Positions 1 through 5,151 of a stretch of DNA of 5,151 nt are shown piece by piece. The notes beneath the pieces are model-generated. The model made no database searches, was not told where the DNA came from, and saw nothing but the letters and a program-made list of their open reading frames with translations. The DNA lies in the NCBI GenBank assembly GCA_903882335.1, contig CAIRWP010000002.1:1-5151 (forward strand), written 5' to 3'. The stretch is from an uncultured Opitutia bacterium (GTDB lineage Bacteria; Verrucomicrobiota; Verrucomicrobiia; Opitutales; UBA953). Position numbers and translations under genes: made by a program. Each line of letters starts with the position of its first letter. The first letter of the stretch is position 1.

Positions 1-1555
1 ACCAAGTGACCACGGTCGTCGCGCCGGCGCCGCGCAAGTTCTCCTGCCAGGAGCCCCATGCCATCATGCGATTCTGTCGGAACACCGTGTCCCCCTCCCA
101 GCCGAGGTGGCGGAACTTCGGCGTCTGCGCCCCCAGCCGGGCGGTCAGCAGGCTCTCCAGCGCGCCGGTGTTCTGCTCGATGACCATGTTCTCCGCGCCC
201 GTGAACACCACGACGTCCTCCGGGTCGGCGCGGAACCGTCCGTCCGCGAACGGGGTGGGGCGGGGGCGGGCCGCGATCCGGTCGGTCATCCGCCCCAGCG
301 GCCCGTCCGCTGTCGTCGCGGTGGCGGCTTCCGTCGAGTCCGGCAGGACCTCGAGTCGGAAATCCTTGAACGCGGCGCGCCCGGTGCTGCCCGGCGACAA
401 CTCCAACGCGATCACGCCACGGGTCCGGCGAGGACCTTTCTCCTCGTGGTCCTGCATCGCGATCCCGTTAACCCAGGTCCGCAGGCGCCGGCCCTCGGCC
501 CGGATCCGGTACGTGTTCCAGTCGCCGGGCTTCGCCACGCCGTTCAGTTTGGTTTTGTCAGGGTAGGAGATCAGGCCGCCTTGCGGCCCTTCCTTGTAGA
601 GTCCACCGTCCAGCCCCGGCCCGATGTCGACCTGCCACCCGAGGATGCGCTTGCCCGGTTCCACCGCGCTGCGGAAGAAGAGGCCCGTCCCCACCCGGCC
701 CAGCGTGCGCGCCTGGAAGGTCAGGTCGAAATTCTCCAGCTCCCGGTCGGTGCGCAGCCAGCTGTCGCGCGGCTGCGGCACGCCGTTGCTCACCAGGGCG
801 CCGTCCTCGACGGTCCAGGAAGCGGCGGCCTCGCCGCCCCAGCCGGTCAGGTCGCGGCCGTTGAAGAGCGGGCCATCGATGGTCGGGGGGCGCGCGGCGG
901 CCGGCGCCGTCGTGGTCGCGTTCGGCGAGTCCGGCAGTTTCTCGAGCACGATGTCCTTGTAGCGGACCACCGCGAAAGCGTTGCCATGGATCTGCACGGC
1001 GACCTGGCCGCTCAGCGGGATCGACGCATCGGTCTCGACGTAGTCGACGGTCTGGACGCCGTTGAGCCAGACCTGGATGCGCGGGCCGTCGGCGCGGATG
1101 CGGTAGGTATTCCACTCGCCGGTAGGCTTGAGCGCCTGTGCCTTCGTCGCGGCGTCGGGCTGCGCCAGGAAACGGTTGCGCCGGCTTTCGTCATAGAGTC
1201 CGCCGTCGTAGCCCGCCCCGAGGTCGGCCTGATACCCGACCATCTCATGGTGCGAAGGCACGCGGCGGGAACGTAGCTGGACGCCGCCGTTCACGAAGCC
1301 CTTCGTGCCCTCGACCTTCCAGCGCAGCGTCAGGTCGAAGTTCGTAAGCTCCTCGCGCCAAGCCAGGAATTCGTTGCGCGGTTGGTTGCGCTCCAGGCTC
1401 CCCGCCTCGATGCAGCCGTCGACCACGCGCCAGGTCGTCGCGGTGTCGCCTTCCCAACCGGTCAAGGTGCGGCCATCGAAGATCGGTGTCGGCGCAGCCC
1501 GGGCGGTCAACGCGCAGAGCAGGGACAGGCAGACGGTGCGGAGCAGGGTAGGCAT
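1..1555 (-). CDS. Secreted protein with two DUF1080 (3-keto-disaccharide hydrolase-like) domains and a PVC SGNH-like domain, 3' end missing
   Basis: The frame is open from ATG at 1555 to the left edge (518 codons, no stop), so the C-terminus is missing. Residues 1-20 form a signal peptide with a hydrophobic core and an A-R-A cleavage site, implying export. Two DUF1080 (PF06439) domains follow, at about 24-208 and 228-404. Each has the opening F-[DN]-G-R-x-L-T-G-W, a central G-Y/W-Q-x-D-[LI]-G with D-G-G-L-Y, and W-N-T-Y-R-I-R-A followed by V-N-G or L-N-G. A Thr/Ala-rich linker leads to about 446-518, which resembles the SGNH/GDSL-like domain of PVC proteins (VVVFTGAENMVIEQ, then RHLGWEGDTVF, then LRGAGATTVV). 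DUF1080 has a concanavalin-like fold, and characterised members cleave 3-keto-glycosides. Activity on such substrates here is inference. No Shine-Dalgarno motif precedes the ATG; the signal peptide decides the start. The antisense frame at 107-1276 is a GC-rich shadow. Confidence 0.88.
   Translation of the reverse strand, partial: MPTLLRTVCLSLLCALTARAAPTPIFDGRTLTGWEGDTATTWRVVDGCIEAGSLERNQPRNEFLAWREELTNFDLTLRWKVEGTKGFVNGGVQLRSRRVPSHHEMVGYQADLGAGYDGGLYDESRRNRFLAQPDAATKAQALKPTGEWNTYRIRADGPRIQVWLNGVQTVDYVETDASIPLSGQVAVQIHGNAFAVVRYKDIVLEKLPDSPNATTTAPAAARPPTIDGPLFNGRDLTGWGGEAAASWTVEDGALVSNGVPQPRDSWLRTDRELENFDLTFQARTLGRVGTGLFFRSAVEPGKRILGWQVDIGPGLDGGLYKEGPQGGLISYPDKTKLNGVAKPGDWNTYRIRAEGRRLRTWVNGIAMQDHEEKGPRRTRGVIALELSPGSTGRAAFKDFRLEVLPDSTEAATATTADGPLGRMTDRIAARPRPTPFADGRFRADPEDVVVFTGAENMVIEQNTGALESLLTARLGAQTPKFRHLGWEGDTVFRQNRMMAWGSWQENLRGAGATTVVTW
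344..1486 (-). repeat. Tandem internal duplication: DUF1080 domain 1 (1486-932) and domain 2 (874-344)
   Basis: Two copies of the same domain lie in one reading frame, separated by about 19 residues rich in Ala, Thr and Pro. Paired landmarks are FDGRTLTGW and FNGRDLTGW, NFDLTLRW and NFDLTFQA, GYQADLG and GWQVDIG, DGGLYDE and DGGLYKE, EWNTYRIRADG and DWNTYRIRAEG, and YKDIVLEKLPDS and FKDFRLEVLPDS. Both copies end in LPDS, so the duplicated unit includes the linker start. The copies are clearly diverged, which points to an old duplication or the joining of two paralogues. Domain 1 keeps a Q-I-H-G segment near its end, whereas domain 2 has E-L-S-P-G at the equivalent place. Confidence 0.8.
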
Positions 1556-1583
1556 GGGGTGGCCGGGGGTGGCGGCGGAAAAG

Positions 1584-1612
1584 GGCTTAGTCCGGGCTCG
1601 GAACAGGGTCAA
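1584..1612 (-). promoter_or_regulatory. Weak candidate promoter for the DUF1080 gene
   Basis: On the minus strand, TTGACC (1612-1607) matches the sigma70 -35 consensus at five of six bases. It is followed after 17 bases by TAAGCC (1589-1584), a poor -10 box. It lies about 30 bases upstream of the ATG at 1555. The spacing is right, but the -10 is weak and the region is GC-rich, so this is only a candidate. The rest of the 142-base divergent region (1556-1697) shows no operator-like palindrome, riboswitch or small gene that I can support. Confidence 0.22.
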
Positions 1613-1686
1613 CCGACCCCGCCGGCTGTGAATAAGTTCCGCGGGGGCCTGCCGGCATTTGCCAAGCAGACCGAAAGCCTTTGGTT

Positions 1687-1690
1687 GAGG
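1687..1690 (+). promoter_or_regulatory. Ribosome binding site of the glutathione peroxidase gene
   Basis: GAGG lies seven bases before the ATG at 1698, an ideal Shine-Dalgarno spacing. It fixes this ATG as the start, agreeing with the signal peptide that begins there. Confidence 0.7.
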
Positions 1691-1697
1691 CTATCCC

Positions 1698-2237
1698 ATG
1701 CGCACCCTCGCCCTCCTCCTCGCCTGCTTCCTCATGAACTCTGCCACCGCCGCCGCCCCCGACCTGCTCGCCATCCCCGTGAAGGACATCGACGGTCAGC
1801 CCACCTCGCTCGGCGCCCTGAAGGCCAAGGCCATCCTCGTCGTGAACGTCGCCAGCGCCTGCGGCTACACCCGCCAGTACGCGGGTCTGCAGGCCTTGCA
1901 GAAAGCCTACCAGGACAAGGGCCTCGTCGTCGCCGGCTTCCCCTGCAATGACTTCGGCGGGCAGGAGCCCGGCACTGAGACCGAGATCCGCAAGTTCTGC
2001 TCCACGCGCTTCAACGTGACGTTCCCGCTCTTCGCCAAGGTCTCCGTCCAAGGCGCCGCCGCGCACCCGCTCTTCGTCGCGCTTACCGGCAAGGAGGCCG
2101 GTCGCCCCGGTCCCGTCACTTGGAACTTCAATAAGTTCCTCATCTCGCGCGACGGCAAGCTGCTCGCGCGCTTCGAGTCCGACGTCGAACCCGACTCCGC
2201 CGAACTGAAGGCGGCGATCGAGCAGGCCTTGAAGTAA
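1698..2237 (+). CDS. Glutathione peroxidase family protein, exported (thioredoxin-dependent CysGPx type)
   Basis: This complete 179-residue protein should reduce hydrogen peroxide or organic hydroperoxides. Residues 1 to about 19 form a signal peptide (MRTLALLLACFL, cleavage near A-T-A-A-A), so the mature enzyme is probably periplasmic. Family motifs are VNVASACGYTRQY with peroxidatic Cys55, GFPCNDFGGQEPGTE with Gln89, and VTWNFNKFLI with Trp142 and Asn143, which completes the Cys/Gln/Trp/Asn tetrad. Cys101 (in RKFC) matches the resolving Cys of yeast Gpx3-type enzymes, suggesting thioredoxin-like rather than glutathione reductant. That is an inference from family knowledge. The usual N-Q-F after G-F-P-C is N-D-F here. 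The catalytic residue is Cys, not selenocysteine. Mature length is typical of bacterial members. It is divergent from the DUF1080 gene and convergent with the TIR-Sel1 gene, so it is probably transcribed alone. Confidence 0.96.
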   Translation: MRTLALLLACFLMNSATAAAPDLLAIPVKDIDGQPTSLGALKAKAILVVNVASACGYTRQYAGLQALQKAYQDKGLVVAGFPCNDFGGQEPGTETEIRKFCSTRFNVTFPLFAKVSVQGAAAHPLFVALTGKEAGRPGPVTWNFNKFLISRDGKLLARFESDVEPDSAELKAAIEQALK

Positions 2238-2263
2238 GCCTGCGCCCGACGACGGCTTACTTC
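2231..2263. terminator. Inverted repeat between convergent genes, possible bidirectional transcription terminator
   Basis: GAAGTAAGCC (2231-2240) and GGCTTACTTC (2254-2263) are perfect 10-bp inverted repeats around a 13-base loop. Two T-G wobble pairs and a C-G pair (2228/2266) could extend the stem. Each arm contains the stop codon of one neighbour: TAA at 2235-2237 for the peroxidase, and TAA read from 2259-2257 on the minus strand for the TIR-Sel1 gene. Neither side has a U-tract, so it is not a textbook intrinsic terminator. Its position between convergent genes still favours a termination or RNA 3'-end role. Confidence 0.5.
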
Positions 2264-5111
2264 GGGAGGTCGGTCGGCGCGCGCTCGGCGACCGGCGCCT
2301 TCAAGGGCTGGTAGGCATCGGCGCGGCGCCGGGCCTCGACCAGTTGCTCGGCGGACATCTGCGCTTCGATGCGTCGGCGCCCCTCCGCGCTGCCTTCCTG
2401 TTTTTGCTTCGCGGCGAGCTGATACCACTTGTCGGCTTCGACTAGGTCGACGGCGGTGCCGAGTCCTTGTTCGCAGGCCGCACCGACCCAGAGCTGTGCG
2501 AGCGGCTGGTCGCCGTTGTTGGCGGCCTTGAGGTGAAGCTTGAAGCGGTTGGGCAGCTCCTTGGTTTTCTGGTACGTCAGGCCGAGTCCCATGAGGGCGA
2601 GGGAATCCCCGGCCAGCGCGCCCGGCGTGAGGTTCTGGGCGGCCTTGGTCAGGTCCAGCGGCAAGGGGGTGCTCTCGACCTGGTCGAAATGGAGGTGATG
2701 CAGGCCGAGTTCAGTCAGGGCCTGAGGGTGGCCACGCTGGACTGCCAGCAGCATCGCCTTGAGGTAATCCGGTGCGACTTTCGCCGCGCCCGCCGCGCGT
2801 CGGGCGCGGGCTTGTTCGCCTTGCAGGACGTAGTTGCGCGCCTCCGGCCGGCCGGCGGCCAGGCAGAGCTCGCGGAGCTCGGCGGCCTTGGCCGGATCGG
2901 CCGTCAGCTGCGGTGGCCGCCCTTCGGCGTGAAGTTCCGCCAGCATCGCCTGGGCGAGGGCATCTTTGTTCGCCGCCGCCTGCTGGAGAGCCTCCCAGGC
3001 CTCCGGGAAACGGTCCGTCGGGTGCAGGTCGCGCCGCAGGAAGAACTCGGCCAACGTCACGAGGGCGCGGTTCCGGTGCTCGGAGTTGGAACGCGCCACC
3101 GCGGTCAGCCACTGCTCGGCGGCCTGGCGATCGGCGGCCGCGGAGGCGACGCCGTGCCGCGGGTCGAGGAAGAGGTTGGGGTAGGCCTGGTCAGTCGGCG
3201 GAAGCCCCTCGCGGGAGTTCAGCCACCGCGTGGCCGTGTGGAAGGCGAGTTGCTCCGTGAGCCCTTGGATCAGCCGCCGCGACATGTGCAGCTGGCCTTC
3301 GTCGGAGCCCAGCTCGGCCGACTTGCGGTACCAGCGCGACGCCGTGGCCTCGTCCGCCACCGGGGAGCGCGGGTCCCCGTAGGTCTCGCCCAGTTGAAAG
3401 GCGGCGCTGGCGTTACCGCGTTCCGCCAGTTGCGTGAAGATGCGGATCGCCATGGCGCGGTCCCCGCCTTCGGTCTCGGACTTCTTGAGCTGGCCGTCGC
3501 GGTACATCTTGGCCAGCTCGATCCGGCCTAGGTCCGCGAACCGCGGATCCAGCCGCTGCTGGGTCAGGCGGTGGAACCAGGTCACCGCCGCCTGACCGTC
3601 TGCCGCCATGCCCTGTCCTTTGAGCAGGAGATGGCCGAGCGTCCACTGCGCCTCCGGGTGCCCCAGCTCGGCGGCTTGGCGCAGGTAGGTTAGGGCGGCG
3701 CCTACGTCGCGCGTCAGCTCCTCGCGTCCGACGGAGAGGAATTGGTAGAGTTTGAACCAGCCCATCCCTTCGCCTTTCTTGCCGGCGCGTTCGTACCATT
3801 GCGCCGCTCCGCGCACCCCACCAAGGCCCGGCGCCCCGCGCTCGGCGACCTGGCCGAGGTTGATCATCGCGGGGGTGTAGCCTTGCTCGGCGGCGATCTG
3901 GAAGAACCGGCTGGCCTCCGCGAGGCCACCCTCTCGACCGAAGAGACGGTTGAGGTGACAGATGCCGAGGTAGTTGTTCGCTTCCAGACTGCCTTGGGCC
4001 GCGGCCTCCTCCAGCCACTTGATGCCGGTCGGGTCGTTCTGGCCGAGGAGGAGCCGGGAGAGGTTGTAGCGGGCCGGCACGGAGCCCAGCTCGGCGGCTT
4101 CGAGTAACTTGGTCTTGGCCAGGGCCAGGCTGGCGGGGGTGTTCTCCACCAACAACTGGATGGCTTCCTCGTTGAGTCGGATCGGCCGGGTCGTCTCGGC
4201 CTCCTTCTTCGCCTGTGCGATCGCCCGCTTCGCCTCGTCCTCCGTCTGGCTGTCACGCTGGGCCTGCTCCTTGGCTTTCGCGGTGTCGACTTGGCTCCGC
4301 CAAGCCAGGCCGAAGGCGGTGAGGGCACCCACGCCGATCAGGCCGATCACGCCGTACCGGATCGCGGCTTGGCGCTTCCGCTGGGCCGCGACCTGCTGCT
4401 GGTGGGCGAGGTCGCGCTCCGTCAGTTCGCCGAGGCTCACGCCGAGCACGCCGGCCACGATCTTCAGCTTCATCAGCCGGAGCCGCTCCTCGTAGGCCCG
4501 GGCGAGGACCGTCGCCGCGTCTTCGGCGGTGCCGCCTTCTTGCAGGGCCTCGAGGTAGGCCTCCGGATCCGTCCAGCCCTCGCCGCCGTCGGCGGTCCGG
4601 AAGTCGGCCGCGATCGGCTCCGCCGGCGTGGTCAGCAGCTCGCCGTGCTCGTCGACGTTGAAGCGCGTCGCCGCAGGGAAGCACTCCTGCGCCGCTTGCT
4701 CGCCGGTCGCATGCGGGATGCCCGCGATGATGGCGGCCAGCAGGCGGCTGGAGCGGCCGGACATCTTGTAGGTCCGCACGACCTGATCGACCAGCGGCGA
4801 GCGGGTCGCCCAGGGTGAGCAGAGCACGACGAGGTTCAGGCTGCGATCGAGCTGGTCGGCCAGGGCGTCGTCGATGAGCGCGGCCGGGTCTTTCCGGGAT
4901 TTGGTGACGCAGACCGGCAACCGACCCGCGGGGATGACCTCGCCGCGCAGGTTGCGACGACCCACCAGCTTCGCGGGGATGACGAAGCCCGCGAGCTCGC
5001 GCTCAAGCCAGTCGGTCCTGCGGTCGCCCGTGGAGTTTTCCTGCGACTGGTCGCTGAGGATGTGGCACCAGAATATCGGGCGAGGGGCGCTCCTGCGTCG
5101 GGTGGTTTCAT
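2257..5111 (-). CDS. TIR domain - transmembrane - Sel1-repeat protein (probable frameshift near the 5' end)
   Basis: From a GTG at 4965 to TAA the frame encodes 902 residues, but the TIR domain starts earlier. In the same frame, 5078-4966 encodes PIFWCHILSDQSQ, then DWLERELAGFVIPAKLVG, matching the first strand and helix of bacterial TIR domains. In 902-residue numbering: TIR core at 1-185 (NLVVLCSPWA at 44-53, ECFPAATRF at 94-102, EPIAADFR at 116-123, KLKIVAGVLGVSLGEL at 166-181), a membrane helix at about 202-222, a charged coiled coil at about 225-260, and Sel1-like repeats at about 280-870. The tail MSAEQLVEARRRADAYQP is usual for PVC Sel1 proteins. No start codon precedes 4965 in this frame, so ATG at 5111 plus one missing base is the likeliest true start (about 951 residues). 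The glutamate expected for NADase activity appears to be Gln61. A signalling or defence role is inference; partner and ligand are unknown. Confidence 0.85.
2356..4128 (-). repeat. Sel1-like (SLR) repeat array within the TIR-Sel1 protein
   Basis: Roughly eleven or twelve degenerate alpha-helical repeats of 35-45 residues follow the pattern W-[FLY]-x-x-A-A-x-x-G-x-x-x-A-x-x-x-L-G. Clear units include IKWLEEAAAQGSLEANNYLG, ASRFFQIAAEQGYTPAMINL, LTYLRQAAELGHPEAQWTLG, IRIFTQLAERGNASAAFQLG, ASRWYRKSAELGSDEGQLHM and ADKWYQLAAKQ. Units in the middle (about residues 600-780) are the most eroded. Sel1 arrays form superhelical scaffolds for protein contacts. The repeats are diverged at DNA level, so recent copy-number change is unlikely. 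Confidence 0.8.
4300..4362 (-). other. Coding segment for the single transmembrane helix of the TIR-Sel1 protein
   Basis: Residues about 202-222 (902-residue numbering) are IRYGVIGLIGVGALTAFGLAW, a 21-residue hydrophobic run. Basic residues on its N-terminal side (QRKRQ, R203) outnumber those just after it (R223). By the positive-inside rule the TIR domain is cytoplasmic and the Sel1 array faces the periplasm. Confidence 0.7.
5068..5090 (-). other. Probable frameshift site near the 5' end of the TIR-Sel1 gene
   Basis: Reading from ATG 5111 gives MKPPDAGAPLARYS and stays open to 4836 with no TIR similarity. The TIR-like frame (PIFWCHILSDQ onward) is offset by -1. One extra base would join them. 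In the C4 run at 5084-5087 this gives MKPPDAGAPPRPIFWCHILS, and at TATT (5075-5072) it gives MKPPDAGAPLARYFWCHILS. Upstream of about 5078 the TIR frame reads as Arg-rich (SKRRRCSARPRRR), which is typical of a non-coding frame in GC-rich DNA. The cause may be a sequencing error or a genuine mutation. Confidence 0.55.
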
Positions 5112-5151
5112 CGCGACGGCGCGGCCGGGCTGAACAGCGTCGCCGCTTGCT
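5108..5151 (-). CDS. C-terminal tail of an upstream gene, overlapping the TIR-Sel1 start as ATGA
   Basis: Reading leftward from the window edge, one frame encodes QAATLFSPAAPSR and ends at TGA (5110-5108). That TGA overlaps the ATG at 5111-5109 by the ATGA arrangement typical of translationally coupled operon genes. No Shine-Dalgarno motif precedes the ATG, as expected if ribosomes re-initiate after the upstream gene. Thirteen residues are too few to identify the product, and the other two frames are also open to the edge, so the call rests on the overlap geometry. Confidence 0.4.
   Translation of the reverse strand, partial: QAATLFSPAAPSR

Noticed and set aside
107..1276. 389-codon plus-strand frame opposite the DUF1080 gene
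   Set aside because: It is rich in Arg, Ala, Gly and Pro with no recognisable domain, and lies antisense to a protein with clear motifs. It is a GC-bias shadow.
1625..1664. Promoter for the peroxidase gene around TGTGAATAAG or TTGCCA
   Set aside because: No -35/-10 pair with acceptable spacing and match could be assembled, so a promoter must exist but I cannot place it.
1719..1727. Lipobox-like L-L-A-C in the peroxidase signal peptide
   Set aside because: The Cys is residue 10, too early for a lipoprotein signal, and a normal A-x-A cleavage site follows at about residue 19.
2467..3531. 354-codon plus-strand frame opposite the Sel1 region
   Set aside because: Low-complexity Arg/Gly/Leu composition, no domain, no ribosome binding site, and antisense to a coherent Sel1 array.
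4963..4965. GTG at 4965 as the true start of the TIR-Sel1 gene
   Set aside because: It would remove the first strand and helix of the TIR domain, which are encoded in frame just upstream, and no Shine-Dalgarno motif precedes it.
5030..5045. Programmed -1 frameshift at the GGAAAAC stretch
   Set aside because: It does not form an X-XXY-YYZ slippery heptamer in the frame of ATG 5111, and TIR similarity already begins upstream of it in the other frame.

Overview
The window is GC-rich, tightly packed bacterial DNA. The gene families point to the PVC superphylum, probably Verrucomicrobiota (an Opitutales-like lineage is a guess). The evidence is a secreted protein with two DUF1080 domains joined to the SGNH-like domain common in Planctomycetota and Verrucomicrobiota, and a large Sel1-repeat protein with the C-terminal tail usual for such proteins in these groups. 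I see no tRNA, rRNA, CRISPR array, insertion sequence or phage gene.

Layout. (1) 1-1555, minus strand: 518 codons of a secreted multidomain protein, cut by the left window edge (signal peptide, DUF1080, DUF1080, start of an SGNH-like domain). (2) 1556-1697: a 142-base divergent intergenic region with a clear ribosome binding site for the rightward gene and at most a weak promoter for the leftward one. (3) 1698-2237, plus strand: a complete glutathione peroxidase with an export signal. (4) 2238-2256: a 19-base convergent gap inside a 10-bp perfect inverted repeat whose arms carry the stop codons of both flanking genes. (5) 2257 to about 5111, minus strand: a large TIR domain - transmembrane helix - coiled coil - Sel1 repeat protein. 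(6) 5108-5151, minus strand: the last 13 codons of another gene, whose TGA overlaps the probable ATG of the TIR-Sel1 gene as ATGA.

The most interesting object is the TIR-Sel1 protein. Its TIR domain belongs to the bacterial type that ends in a 'KLKIVAGVLGVSLGEL' segment and is followed by a membrane helix, but the glutamate expected at the NAD-hydrolase position appears to be glutamine. The reading frame of the TIR domain has no usable start codon upstream of its first strand. The best start (ATG at 5111) is one base out of frame, so there is either a real frameshift or a one-base sequence error near the 5' end.

The genes do not form one evident pathway. The DUF1080 protein looks like extracytoplasmic carbohydrate handling, the peroxidase like envelope oxidative protection, and the TIR-Sel1 gene like membrane signalling or defence, co-translated with an unseen upstream partner.
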